Below, one piece after another: positions 7,564-16,803 of a stretch of 64,000 nt of DNA (position 1 is its first letter; each line of letters opens with the position of its first letter). The position numbers were made by a program, and so were the translations under genes. The stretch is from Clostridium yunnanense (GTDB lineage: Bacteria; Bacillota; Clostridia; Clostridiales; Clostridiaceae), in the NCBI RefSeq assembly GCF_016595795.1, contig NZ_JAENHN010000053.1, forward strand, positions 171,375 to 235,374. The letters are read 5' to 3'. Under the pieces are notes generated by a model. That model did no database searches. It was not told the origin of the DNA and saw nothing but the letters and a program-made list of their open reading frames with translations.

Positions 7564-8548
7564 ATTTAGTATCAGCAGGGAATTTCACCCCTGTTTGACT
7601 TCTTATCTCATCTACTACATTCATCACATTTAGTGAATGTTCATGAGAGTTAACCTGGGATTGAATTTTCCCTTCATTTATGAGATTAATAAATTCTTCT
7701 GCTTCATAGAACATATTATCTTCTATCTGAGGTACAGTCAAAACTTCTCTTTCACCATTCCTATAAATTATTTCAATATTTTCTGGAGATCCTATCTTAT
7801 CTATAATCATTGTTCCATTTTCACCTTGTATCTCACTTGGTGAATAAGAATAAGCTATCTTTGAGTGCATTATAACAGCATCCATATCATCATATTTTGC
7901 TATTACTGAGCCTTCTCCATCTACACCAGATTTCAGAAGATACGCAGATGCAGTTATTTGTTTTGGAACTCCGAAAAGCTTTACCATTGGGTGAACGCAA
8001 TATATCCCTATATCCATGATTGATCCATTTGAGAAACTTGCATCGAAAGTATTGACTCTTGTTCCAGATTTATAGGTATCATATCTTGATGAGTACTGAC
8101 AATAGTTTCCCAAGTATCTTCTTATTTTTCCTAACTTATAGATATTTTCTTCTATAACTTTAAAATTCGGAAGGAAATGAGACTTTAAAGCTTCCATCAA
8201 TACAACATTATTTTTTATTGCCTCTTTTATCATAGATTCTACTTCCATTGAGTTAGAAGCAAATGCTTTTTCACATATTACATGTTTTTTATTCTTAAGA
8301 AATAATATTGACTGTTCGCAGTGTAACGAATTAGGACTTGCTATATATACTGCATCTATAACATCACTTTGAGCCATTTCTTCTAGTGATGTGAAATAAG
8401 TTATTTCATCATATATCTTACCAAATTCCTTAGCTTTCTCTAAATCACGTGAATAAATAGCTGACAGCTTAAAATCCTTTATATTACTAGCACCTTTTAT
8501 AAATGCATGAGTTATCCAACTTGTACCTATAACACCAAATCTAATCAT
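7562..8548 (-). CDS. Gfo/Idh/MocA family oxidoreductase
   Basis: A 328-residue protein with an N-terminal Rossmann fold beginning RFGVIGTSWITHAFI. The conserved sugar-dehydrogenase region is HVICEKAFASNS, where the usual EKP is EKA but the catalytic Lys remains. The C-terminal alpha/beta substrate domain includes DIGIYCVHP. Members oxidise or reduce sugars, inositols or other polyols with NAD(P). The specific substrate cannot be inferred and no sugar operon flanks it. A TTAGGAGGAAA ribosome site precedes the ATG. The stop codon lies in the end of a dispersed repeat. Confidence 0.88.
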   Translation of the reverse strand: MIRFGVIGTSWITHAFIKGASNIKDFKLSAIYSRDLEKAKEFGKIYDEITYFTSLEEMAQSDVIDAVYIASPNSLHCEQSILFLKNKKHVICEKAFASNSMEVESMIKEAIKNNVVLMEALKSHFLPNFKVIEENIYKLGKIRRYLGNYCQYSSRYDTYKSGTRVNTFDASFSNGSIMDIGIYCVHPMVKLFGVPKQITASAYLLKSGVDGEGSVIAKYDDMDAVIMHSKIAYSYSPSEIQGENGTMIIDKIGSPENIEIIYRNGEREVLTVPQIEDNMFYEAEEFINLINEGKIQSQVNSHEHSLNVMNVVDEIRSQTGVKFPADTK

Positions 8549-8683
8549 GTTTTCCTCCTAAGGTTAAAAATCATAATATATACTTTATCTCATAAACAGT
8601 TAAAAGCACCAACATTATTACAAGTTTCATATATAATTTTATATTTAAGGTAATTGTAATATTAATATTATAACATTTCAACT

Positions 8684-9643
8684 TTATCTATTGTCATATA
8701 TACACTTAGAGAGTTTTGCTATAAGTTCATCAGGATTCCCATTAGTATCCTTTGTAAATACTGTTAATATATAAGGTTCATCAGCATATATTATTCCTAT
8801 GTCATTTACGTAATCATCGTAGTCCCCAATCTTATGTGCAACCATTTCTTGTGGTATGTACTTATCAATTCTATCATGATAAACTGTATTTTTCATATCC
8901 TCGATAATTGTCTTGTAATACTCATTATTGTCTTTATTAAAATATAACTTTTTCAATATTTCTAAAGAATCTAAAGCTGATGATTCATTTTCCTCTCTAT
9001 TTACCGTATGCTTGACTATATTCTCAATATAAGAGTATTTATACTCTGGTGTTATAGTCTTCAATAGCATATTTACAGCTATATTGTCTGAATACTTTAT
9101 CGAATAATCAATTAATGTACTTATATTTATTGGCTCCCTTAGTGTACTGGTCCCCTGTAATATTCCAGCGCCATCCTCATAATCCTGAGAAGAGTAAACA
9201 ACGCCTTGATCCATAGTTAATTTATTTTCTTTTACTAGGTCAACGGTAGCCATGCTAATAGGAACTTTTACGGTACTAGCCGCTCCAAAGATCTTTTCAC
9301 CATTTATATTAAAGCCTAAATCAGAATTTAAATCATAATAAGCTACCCCAACATTATTCATATCCTCTTTAATAATCTTTTCAACCTTTGCTTTAAGTTC
9401 ATCTAGTTTCTTTTGTTTGTTTACTTTTATTTCCTGAACCTCTTCTATTTCTCTTATCTTTTCATCATCTATTTGCTTATGTTCAGTTATTAACTTACTT
9501 GTATTTTCTGATGTATTAGTAGAACTTGTAATAGCTTCATTTTTATCAGCCAAAACCTTAGCCTGTCCATTATTCCTGTATCCTATAAAAACTATTATAA
9601 TTATGCCTACAACCATACAGGTATACACATATTTCTTTTTCAC
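8684..9643 (-). CDS. Membrane-anchored class A beta-lactamase-like serine hydrolase
   Basis: One N-terminal membrane segment (about residues 6-24 from a TTG at 9652) is followed by a Ser/Thr/Glu/Lys-rich linker and a penicillin-binding fold. The SxxK motif is STVK (Ser126, Lys129), SDN is YSDN (188-190), and the KTG box is degenerate, HKIG (274-276). The Glu-containing omega loop of true class A enzymes is not evident. It may therefore be a slow beta-lactamase or a cell-wall hydrolase rather than a resistance enzyme. I prefer the GTG start at 9643 because AGAGG lies 7 nt upstream; the TTG at 9652 directly abuts that site. Confidence 0.82.
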   Translation of the reverse strand: MKKKYVYTCMVVGIIIIVFIGYRNNGQAKVLADKNEAITSSTNTSENTSKLITEHKQIDDEKIREIEEVQEIKVNKQKKLDELKAKVEKIIKEDMNNVGVAYYDLNSDLGFNINGEKIFGAASTVKVPISMATVDLVKENKLTMDQGVVYSSQDYEDGAGILQGTSTLREPINISTLIDYSIKYSDNIAVNMLLKTITPEYKYSYIENIVKHTVNREENESSALDSLEILKKLYFNKDNNEYYKTIIEDMKNTVYHDRIDKYIPQEMVAHKIGDYDDYVNDIGIIYADEPYILTVFTKDTNGNPDELIAKLSKCIYDNR

Positions 9644-9675
9644 ACCTATCAACCTCTCATACAGTATTATCTTCT

Positions 9676-9771
9676 AAGATATAACATTTCGTACCGAAAT
9701 CTATTTTTAAAACTCTCACGGCTTCTGGTGAGAGAATTTAAAAATATAAATTTTATTACTAAGTGGTACAT
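9676..9771 (+). repeat. Palindromic repeat family 1, copy B
   Basis: A 96-bp copy that includes TACCGAAATCTATTTTTAAA, CTCTCACGG...GGTGAGAG and AAGTGGTACAT. It lies upstream of the beta-lactamase-like gene. A 66-codon minus-strand frame across it is not a gene. Confidence 0.8.
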
Positions 9772-9899
9772 ACATATATATTTATTATAAAACGTATCTT
9801 TATAATAACTGTGAGATGAGTGTGTGAAATTATGTGTCTTTATATAATTATTACACAAATTTAACACATAATTTATATAATAAGTCTATTAATTCACTG

Positions 9900-10304
9900 C
9901 TATTCATATAAATCATACTCCTGGCTAGTTTTAAAATAAAAACTATCTAGCAAATATTTTATATTATACTTGCTAGCTAGTTCATAAAGGAGAACTTTCA
10001 CTTCCTGTAAGGTACATTCATCATTCTCGTACATTTTTAAAGAACTAAAAAAACTTATTTTTTCTTGTTCATCCGCTATCTTCTTAAAATAGCCCCAAAC
10101 ATGCTGCAATGTATTTATTACCTGTCCCTTAGATAAATCCATAAGTAATGCACTACCTAATATTTGTCTTATTTCATCTAGTTTAACATTATCTTCTGAA
10201 AAATACTTACTTATTTTTTTATATTCATAATAAGATCTTTCCATTATGCAATATTTATATTTTGCCCATAATTGTTGTGCTTCTCTTATATTATTATTTC
10301 TCAT
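9900..10304 (-). CDS. DUF1722 (YbgA-like) protein
   Basis: A 134-residue stand-alone DUF1722 domain, recognisable by LWAKYKYCIMERS near the start, the NTLQHVWGYFKK centre (usually NVLxHxxGYFK) and a helical C-terminus. In many bacteria the domain is fused to or follows a DUF523 domain and sits near photolyase genes. Here it is alone. The biochemical function is unknown. AGAGGT precedes the ATG. Downstream lies a family 1 repeat. Confidence 0.78.
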   Translation of the reverse strand: MRNNNIREAQQLWAKYKYCIMERSYYEYKKISKYFSEDNVKLDEIRQILGSALLMDLSKGQVINTLQHVWGYFKKIADEQEKISFFSSLKMYENDECTLQEVKVLLYELASKYNIKYLLDSFYFKTSQEYDLYE

Positions 10305-10364
10305 AGAAACCTCTGACCACTTTTTAATAATATTATACTCAATATATCAGAACCAACCAACTAT

Positions 10365-10463
10365 TCATGCCTTTTCTCTATCAACAACAAGTACTAAAAC
10401 AGCCCATACAACAATAAGAACAGATATGGATGTAAAAATTATTTCTACATACTTTCCAAACAT
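10365..10463 (-). CDS. Small single-pass membrane protein, 32 residues
   Basis: A short frame with a good AAAGGGG ribosome site 7 nt before its ATG. It begins MFGKYVEIIFTS, continues with a hydrophobic stretch of about 20 residues (FTSISVLIVVWAVLVLVV) and ends in a charged DREKA tail. It occupies the gap between the DUF1722 gene and the EAL-domain gene, in the same orientation, 49 bp after the EAL stop codon. The size and layout suggest a regulatory membrane peptide. No homologue is recognised, so function is unknown. Confidence 0.55.
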   Translation of the reverse strand: MFGKYVEIIFTSISVLIVVWAVLVLVVDREKA

Positions 10464-10512
10464 AGAAACGCCCCTTTCTTTTCTTATATAGACTTAGCTT
10501 ATATGGACCTTT

Positions 10513-12198
10513 TTATTCGAATTTTATAGTAAATAACTTTTCTACCTCCACTGCCGGCAAAGCCTTGCTATATAAAAAGCCTTGCCCCATATCACAACCA
10601 TTTAGCTTCAAAAATTCCTTTTGTTCAATATTTTCAATCCCTTCTGCTACTACAACTAAATCAAGACTATGTATTAAGTTCATAACTGCCGTTACTATGA
10701 TTGCATTCTTATTTTTATTAGATATTGATTTTATGAATTCCTTATCTATTTTAACCACATCCATCGAAAGAGAATTTATATAGGTAAGTGATGAATATCC
10801 CGTTCCAAAATCATCTAATGCAATTTTGAATCCCATGCTTCTCAATTTATTTAGCATTATACCCGCTATTTCCAAATTATCTATCACTGAAGTTTCAGTA
10901 ATCTCTAATTGTACTTCTTCTCTATCAATTTCCATACTATTTGTCATAGAACACAACTCATCTATAAAGCAGTCATTATTCATTCTCTTAGAAGATAAAT
11001 TAATAGATATCTTTATAGATTTGTATCCTTTTTCATTCCAACTTTTCTTTTGCATCAATGCTTGCTTAAATACCCACTTTTCAATATTATCAATAAGACC
11101 CATGCTCTCAGCTAAAGGTACAAAATCCATTGGTGACACAAATCCTTTTTTAGGATGAATCCACCTAATTAAAGCTTCAACCCCTATTACTACATTTTTT
11201 TTCAAATCAACTATAGGTTGGTAGAATAAACTAAATTGTTCATTTTCAATGGCATGTATAATCTCGTTAATAAGATTTATTTTAACTACATTTCTCTCTT
11301 CTATTGTTTTATCATAAAACGAAACTTTATCCTTTTCCAAGCTTTTTACTTTTGATAATGCCATATTGGAATTCTTTAATAGATCGTTAAAATTACTTCC
11401 ATCAATAGGGTATAAGGAAATCCCTAAGTTATATGAAATATGGAACTCTTGATTGTTTATCTTCCAGCCCCTTTTTAATTTTAAAAGGATATTATTTACT
11501 TTATCCACAACTTCATTTTTATCTTTTATATTTAATAATATAATAGCAAACATATCTTCTTTCAATTTCGAAATCTTATTTGGATTATTTATTATATCCT
11601 TCAGTGTGTTTCCTACATTTTTTATAAGTAAATCACCATATTTATGCCCTAATATATCGTTTATATCTGCTAAGTTATCTATTGTTAGACATATAAAAGC
11701 AAATTTATTAGTTAAACTTTCAATTTTAGAACTATTAATTAGGTTTTTTATCTCTTTTTCTAATAGGTGTTTGTTAGGTAGCTTTGTGAAAGTATCATAA
11801 TATGCTAATATGTGGAGATCTTGAAGTTGTCTTTCTATTTCTCCTTCTAGTTCTAGTAAAGTTTCGTGAGATTTATTTAATTCATCATAATTTTGATAGA
11901 TCTCATTTAGTGCCTTATCAAAAAGCATTAAACTGTTTCTAATGGATATGTATATAACTAAAGTCGTTAATAATACAAACACCCACCCTTTGTAGGTTTG
12001 AATTTGCTCATATAAATTATCACGCCCAGCTACATATACTGCCAAGTTATCAGAGGTTACAATCCAAATAATACCTACTATTGCGTAGACAGACGCAACT
12101 TTAAATGATTGCCTCTTTGGGTTTATCTTACTTGAAGAATCTAAGTAATACTGTATATTTCTTTCATTCATTCTGTAAATTTTATTTATATCTTTCAA
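10513..12198 (-). CDS. Membrane protein with degenerate GGDEF and intact EAL domain (c-di-GMP phosphodiesterase)
   Basis: Two membrane segments lie near the N-terminus (ASVYAIVGIIWIVTS and WVFVLLTTLVIYISI) and a short coiled linker follows. The GGDEF domain is degenerate: its signature reads LKEDMFAIILL and should not make c-di-GMP. The EAL domain keeps GVEALIRW, EITETSV, DDFGTGYSSL, KIDKEFI and AEGIE, so phosphodiesterase activity is likely. The frame is open to 12273, but the only good ribosome site (GAGGTGGTGA) precedes a TTG at 12198, giving 561 residues. It follows the second c-di-GMP gene in the same direction, with a terminator between them. Confidence 0.88.
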   Translation of the reverse strand: MKDINKIYRMNERNIQYYLDSSSKINPKRQSFKVASVYAIVGIIWIVTSDNLAVYVAGRDNLYEQIQTYKGWVFVLLTTLVIYISIRNSLMLFDKALNEIYQNYDELNKSHETLLELEGEIERQLQDLHILAYYDTFTKLPNKHLLEKEIKNLINSSKIESLTNKFAFICLTIDNLADINDILGHKYGDLLIKNVGNTLKDIINNPNKISKLKEDMFAIILLNIKDKNEVVDKVNNILLKLKRGWKINNQEFHISYNLGISLYPIDGSNFNDLLKNSNMALSKVKSLEKDKVSFYDKTIEERNVVKINLINEIIHAIENEQFSLFYQPIVDLKKNVVIGVEALIRWIHPKKGFVSPMDFVPLAESMGLIDNIEKWVFKQALMQKKSWNEKGYKSIKISINLSSKRMNNDCFIDELCSMTNSMEIDREEVQLEITETSVIDNLEIAGIMLNKLRSMGFKIALDDFGTGYSSLTYINSLSMDVVKIDKEFIKSISNKNKNAIIVTAVMNLIHSLDLVVVAEGIENIEQKEFLKLNGCDMGQGFLYSKALPAVEVEKLFTIKFE

Positions 12199-12287
12199 AA
12201 GAAAATTCACCACCTCTATAATATATTGTTTCCATAATCTCATAATTAATTTAATAAAAAAACGCCTAATCAATTTTCTTACACAAT

Positions 12288-12330
12288 AAAAAAGCCTAGC
12301 ATTGAAATTTTTTCACTGCTAAGCTTCTTT
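12288..12330 (-). terminator. Rho-independent terminator
   Basis: On the minus strand AAGCTTAGCA and TGCTAGGCTT form a stem with one wobble, followed by TTTTTTATTG. It lies just after the stop at 12344, so the two c-di-GMP genes may be separate units. Confidence 0.75.
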
Positions 12331-12343
12331 CTATTTATCTATT

Positions 12344-14977
12344 TTATTTATTAAGCAAACTAATTGCTTCCCTTTGAGGAACCGGCCTACTAAAGTAATA
12401 GCCTTGTATCCTATCACAGCTATATTTATTTAGATAATTTAACTGCTCCTCAGTCTCTACACCTTCTGCAACAACTTTTAGATTCATTTTATGTCCTATA
12501 TCTATTATATTCTCTACTAAAGATATCTTGTGTTCTTCAGCAACATCATCTATGAATGTCTTATCAATTTTTAAAGTACTTATAGGTAGTTGTTTCAGAT
12601 AACTTAATGAGGAGTAGCCCTTACCAAAATCATCAAGAGCTATTTTAATTCCTATCTCTCTTAATCTATTCAACTTATCACTTATGCTGTCATAGGTTTC
12701 GATAAATATAGATTCAGTAATTTCCAACTCAATATAATTAGGGTCTATTTTAATATCATTTATAATTTTTAAAACATTGTCTACAAAATCACTTTGCATC
12801 AATTGAATTACTGATACATTTATTGATATATAACAGTTATCATGCCCATCTGTATGTACCTCTTTTATAAACTCACAAGCACTTCTTAGTACCCAGTTTC
12901 CAATATCTATTATCCTATGATTTTCTTCTGCTAAAGTAATAAATCTATCAGGAGGTACAAAACCTAATTCTGGACTATTCCATCTAATTAGAGCCTCAAA
13001 GCTGCATATCTTACCAGTATTAGCATCAACTTGAGGTTGATAATAAAGAATAAATTCGTTTTTATCTAATGCATTTCTTAAATATCTTTCAATTTCCATT
13101 CTCTCTATCACTTTATCATTCATTCCTGAATGGTAGAATGTGTAGTTGTTTTTACCTAAACTTTTTGATCTATACATTGCAATATCTGCTTTAGTCAAAA
13201 GATCATCTATTCCTTTACCGTCTTCAGGGAAAATTGCTATTCCAATGCTGGATGTAACTTGCAAGTAATTACTGTCCACGTTAAATGATGATTCAAAACA
13301 CTTCAGCATATCACTACAGAAATGCTCTACCTGCATCCTATCTTCAATAGAATTTAGTATTATTACAAACTCATCTCCACCTAATCTAATCAATAAATCC
13401 TCTGCTCCCTTGATTCTATTAAGTCTATCAGCAATAGCACAAATTAAAAAATCACCAAAGTTGTGTCCTAAAGTATCGTTTATGTACTTAAAATTATCAA
13501 TATCAACAAATATTAATGCACTTTTACTGAGTTCACAGACATCTTTATTATCAAAATACTGCTCTGCTACTTTATGCATATACTGCCTATTAGGTAAATC
13601 AGTTAAATAATCATGGTATGCTATGTATTCTAATCTATGTTGATATTCCTTTATATCAGTTATATTTTTATGTGATCCAGCTAACCTATAGGGTTTTCCT
13701 TCTGAATCAAATAATGTTTTTCCTATGGTTTGCATCCATGTGTATATTCCATTAACATCTTTGATTCTGTACTCTACTGTAAAGACTGAACTCTTACTCT
13801 CCCAATTTTCTCTGATAACATTCTGAAGTCTTTCGTAATCTTCTTCATTAATTAACTTGCTCCAATCCATATCAATAGTTTTTTCCTTATCGTATCCTAA
13901 TACCTTGTACCATTGATCTGAAAAAAACATCTTTCCTTCTTTTATATTCCAATCCCAAAGCGCATCGTAAGATGCCTCAGTTATAAGCTTGTACCACTCT
14001 TCATTATTTCTTAGTAGTTCCTCATTGATTGATATCTCTGTATACTTTTCTCTTAGCTCTTGTTCTAATGCTGTTATTTCCTCAAATGAAGCTTCTAAAT
14101 CGTTATATTTTTCTCTTAATTCCTGCTCTAAAGCTCTAACTTCTTCATAGGATGCTTCAAGCTCCTCATAACTACTCATTAAGTTTTCTTCGTATTCTTT
14201 TCTTTTATCAGCAGCTTTATTTAATTCGATTGCTAACTGACCAATCTCATCTTGGGATTTCATGATTATTTTGTGTTCAAGATTTCCTTCAGTCAAAGAT
14301 TTTGCAAAATCTAATATGGTCTTTATTTTACCAGAAATCCTATAAGCAATAAAATAACCTACCAGTATTGAAATAACAAAACCCAATACCCCTATAACAA
14401 TGGTTGATACAATAGTATCATGATATAACTGTTTATTATACTTGTCATACTTCTCAGCAACTCTTGAATTAAATTCAATATAATTTTCAGTATTTTTTAC
14501 TATATTATCACTTACTATTTCTAAATCATTATATACGATCCACGCTTTATCATAATTCTCTTCATCTATGTATGCTAGCAATCTTTCTCTATATTGCCTA
14601 TATATACTCAATATATTTTTTAACTCACCAAATAGTTTCCTATCTTCACTGTCTACTATATGTTTCTCATAATCCTCTAGTAATTTATCATCCTCGAATT
14701 TCAAGGTATTTATTTCGTCTACTAAAGTTTTTACTTTATTAGAATTTCTTTGATCCAATATCATATAAATATCAAGATTAATTTGGACTAAATTCGACTT
14801 AACTAAAGTAATATCTTTTATTACCCTTGAATTTCTTTCATGCATAATAGCACTATTACTATTGAGAACTCTAATATTTTTTAATGCAACCCATCCCATC
14901 ACTCCACTAAAAAGCGATATTACTGTAAATGCTAATATGAGTTTTGACCTCATCTTTAATCTATAAATAAAATTCAT
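12344..14977 (-). CDS. HAMP-PAS-GGDEF-EAL c-di-GMP sensor enzyme
   Basis: An 877-residue protein. Membrane segment 1 (about 12-31) and an extracellular four-helix-bundle-like sensor come first, then membrane segment 2 (about 187-211) and HAMP (about 212-262). A coiled linker has two near-identical units around EASYEEVRALEQELREKY and EASFEEITALEQELREKY. A PAS domain with PAC (about 325-450) follows, then GGDEF with intact GGDEF at 533-537, then EAL with intact SFEALIRW (about 661) and DDFGKGYSSL (about 782). The RxxD inhibition site before GGDEF is absent. Both synthesis and hydrolysis of c-di-GMP look possible, so it may be bifunctional and signal-switched. Confidence 0.93.
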   Translation of the reverse strand: MNFIYRLKMRSKLILAFTVISLFSGVMGWVALKNIRVLNSNSAIMHERNSRVIKDITLVKSNLVQINLDIYMILDQRNSNKVKTLVDEINTLKFEDDKLLEDYEKHIVDSEDRKLFGELKNILSIYRQYRERLLAYIDEENYDKAWIVYNDLEIVSDNIVKNTENYIEFNSRVAEKYDKYNKQLYHDTIVSTIVIGVLGFVISILVGYFIAYRISGKIKTILDFAKSLTEGNLEHKIIMKSQDEIGQLAIELNKAADKRKEYEENLMSSYEELEASYEEVRALEQELREKYNDLEASFEEITALEQELREKYTEISINEELLRNNEEWYKLITEASYDALWDWNIKEGKMFFSDQWYKVLGYDKEKTIDMDWSKLINEEDYERLQNVIRENWESKSSVFTVEYRIKDVNGIYTWMQTIGKTLFDSEGKPYRLAGSHKNITDIKEYQHRLEYIAYHDYLTDLPNRQYMHKVAEQYFDNKDVCELSKSALIFVDIDNFKYINDTLGHNFGDFLICAIADRLNRIKGAEDLLIRLGGDEFVIILNSIEDRMQVEHFCSDMLKCFESSFNVDSNYLQVTSSIGIAIFPEDGKGIDDLLTKADIAMYRSKSLGKNNYTFYHSGMNDKVIERMEIERYLRNALDKNEFILYYQPQVDANTGKICSFEALIRWNSPELGFVPPDRFITLAEENHRIIDIGNWVLRSACEFIKEVHTDGHDNCYISINVSVIQLMQSDFVDNVLKIINDIKIDPNYIELEITESIFIETYDSISDKLNRLREIGIKIALDDFGKGYSSLSYLKQLPISTLKIDKTFIDDVAEEHKISLVENIIDIGHKMNLKVVAEGVETEEQLNYLNKYSCDRIQGYYFSRPVPQREAISLLNK

Positions 14978-15323
14978 TCTTAATCCTCCCAGTTTTGATA
15001 ACCGTATTAAGTCTAGATATCTATATCTTAAAATTATACCTTATTAACTATGCAGTTATCAATAAAGACGGACAACTTTAAACCTAAAACTATTCATTGG
15101 AGATATGATCTTCAAGTTAGAAACTATAAACTCCCTTAATGAACATAGTTAAAGCTAACCTTACCTCTCTATTCGTCACCCTGCTAAAATTCTATCATGA
15201 AACTATAAGAAAAGTAACAACATTGTAATATTATCTCTATTCCCTTTTCAACTCTGCCAGCATATTATAAATTGGCTATGTTCTATAATTACTTTTCGTT
15301 TGAGGGAGGTAATAAATTTAATT
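14978..15323. other. Divergent intergenic region
   Basis: A gap of about 345 bp between the GGDEF-EAL gene and the deacetylase gene. It holds the promoters of both and the GGGAGG of the latter. I see no recognisable riboswitch, including no clear c-di-GMP riboswitch core, and no repeat. Confidence 0.4.
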
Positions 15324-16337
15324 ATGTTAAAGATTTTTAAGTTTGTAAATAAGACTTTTACAAAACTTATGAAGACGCTGAAGTTCTTAGTATTTTTAAT
15401 TGTTTTTCTTATTCTAACTCTAATACTCTCCACCCTAATCCTAATTGATAGGTATATTATTAGTAATAATTATGATCTCACTGATAAACAGAGTGATTTT
15501 TCGTATCCATATGACGAAAAGAATATGATAACTAATTATGAAGATTATAGTTCCGTTTTTAACTTCAAGTATCTTGATATAAATTCCGTATTATATTCTA
15601 AAAACATTTCTGACAATACTAATACCAATACTAATACTCCTATTAATAATACAATTCCTATAAATCAAACTAAAACTTCAACTAGGTTTGAAGATGCCCT
15701 CTTAGAGGATGGAAAGAAAACTGCGTATTTAACCTTCGATGATGGCCCATCTACTACTGTTACTCCAAAAGTTTTAGACACATTGAAAAGATATAATATA
15801 AATGCAACATTTTTTCTACTCGGCAATAATATACAAAAAAATTCTATTAGTAGAAGCTTGGTTAGCAATATCTATGCTAACGGTAACGCTATTGGCAACC
15901 ACACTTATTCACATGATTTAAACAAACTATACCCTAATAATAAGATAGATACCGACTACTTTATGACAGAAGTATATAAAACAAATACTATCTTGAAAGA
16001 CATCCTAGGAAACAACTTTAATACTAGACTCATAAGACTTCCCGGCGGATACATGAGTAGATCTTACTATCACGATTCCAATCTTCCTAACTTTGACCAA
16101 CGGTTAAAACAAGAAAAATATATATCCGTAGATTGGAACGCCTCCGATTCAGATGCAGAAGGAAAGAAAAAGAATTCTCAAGAATTACTTCAAATGGTTA
16201 AAGAATCTGTCGGTGGCAAGAAAAAAGTAGTCATACTTATGCACGATACCTATGGTAAAGAAGAAACTGCTAATGCCTTACCTAGTATAATTGAGTATTT
16301 AAGAGCTCAAGGCTATGAATTTAAGACACTGGAGTAA
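15324..16337 (+). CDS. Membrane-anchored polysaccharide deacetylase
   Basis: A 337-residue protein with one N-terminal membrane anchor (about residues 20-42), an Asn/Thr-rich linker and a NodB-homology carbohydrate esterase 4 domain. Motifs in order are TFDDGPST, GNHTYSH (metal-binding His pair), RLPGG, VDWNASDSD and ILMHDT. It probably N-deacetylates peptidoglycan or another amino-sugar polymer outside the membrane. The frame is open to a TTG at 15300, but that codon precedes the GAGGGAGG ribosome site. I place the start at the ATG 15324, although the 13-nt spacing is long. A bidirectional terminator follows. Confidence 0.9.
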   Translation: MLKIFKFVNKTFTKLMKTLKFLVFLIVFLILTLILSTLILIDRYIISNNYDLTDKQSDFSYPYDEKNMITNYEDYSSVFNFKYLDINSVLYSKNISDNTNTNTNTPINNTIPINQTKTSTRFEDALLEDGKKTAYLTFDDGPSTTVTPKVLDTLKRYNINATFFLLGNNIQKNSISRSLVSNIYANGNAIGNHTYSHDLNKLYPNNKIDTDYFMTEVYKTNTILKDILGNNFNTRLIRLPGGYMSRSYYHDSNLPNFDQRLKQEKYISVDWNASDSDAEGKKKNSQELLQMVKESVGGKKKVVILMHDTYGKEETANALPSIIEYLRAQGYEFKTLE

Positions 16338-16350
16338 TTTTTTACAGTAA

Positions 16351-16385
16351 AAAAATCGAACAGGAGTTTATCCTGTTCGATTTTT
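16351..16385. terminator. Bidirectional terminator
   Basis: A perfect 15-bp stem AAAAATCGAACAGGA (16351-16365) and its complement (16371-16385). It lies between the converging deacetylase and PII genes and supplies T tracts to both strands. Confidence 0.92.
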
Positions 16386-16405
16386 CTTTGTTGAGTAAAT
16401 AACAT

Positions 16406-16771
16406 TTATTCTTTTGAATACTGAAGCGCATCTCTTCCTTCTTGTCCAGTGCTTATTCTTATAACATTTTCCACATCATAGACAAAAATCTTTCCATCCC
16501 CAATTTTTCCTGTATGAAGTATCTTCTTAGCTGTTTCCACTACTAAATCAACTGGAACATCACAAACTACGATTTCTAGTTTTATTTTAGGAAGTAAATT
16601 CATTTCTACAGCTAAACCTCTATAATACTCCTTATGACCTTTTTGCATACCACAGCCTAATACATTTGATACAGTCATCCCTGTTATACCTATAGCACAC
16701 AATGCATCTTTTAATTCATCGAATCTAGCTGGTGATATTATTATGTCAATCTTGCTAAGTTTTTCTCCCAT
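16406..16771 (-). CDS. glnK: PII nitrogen regulatory protein
   Basis: A 121-residue PII protein. The T-loop is GCGMQKGHKEYYRG with the conserved Tyr at residue 50, and the C-terminal nucleotide-binding motif is TGKIGDGKIFVYDVE. PII binds ATP/ADP and 2-oxoglutarate and plugs the ammonium channel when nitrogen is plentiful. It lies 32 bp downstream of the ammonium transporter gene in one operon, the usual GlnK arrangement. The N-terminus is slightly longer and more divergent than enterobacterial GlnB. Whether the Tyr is uridylylated here is unknown. Confidence 0.93.
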   Translation of the reverse strand: MGEKLSKIDIIISPARFDELKDALCAIGITGMTVSNVLGCGMQKGHKEYYRGLAVEMNLLPKIKLEIVVCDVPVDLVVETAKKILHTGKIGDGKIFVYDVENVIRISTGQEGRDALQYSKE

Positions 16772-16803
16772 TTATATAGCCTCCTTTTCAATCATATTGC
16801 TAA

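Noticed and set aside
9667..9867. 66-codon minus-strand frame
   Set aside because: It runs across repeat family 1 copy B, has no ribosome site and no protein-like composition.
10246..10491. 81-codon plus-strand frame
   Set aside because: It is antisense to the DUF1722 start and the small membrane peptide and lacks a ribosome site.
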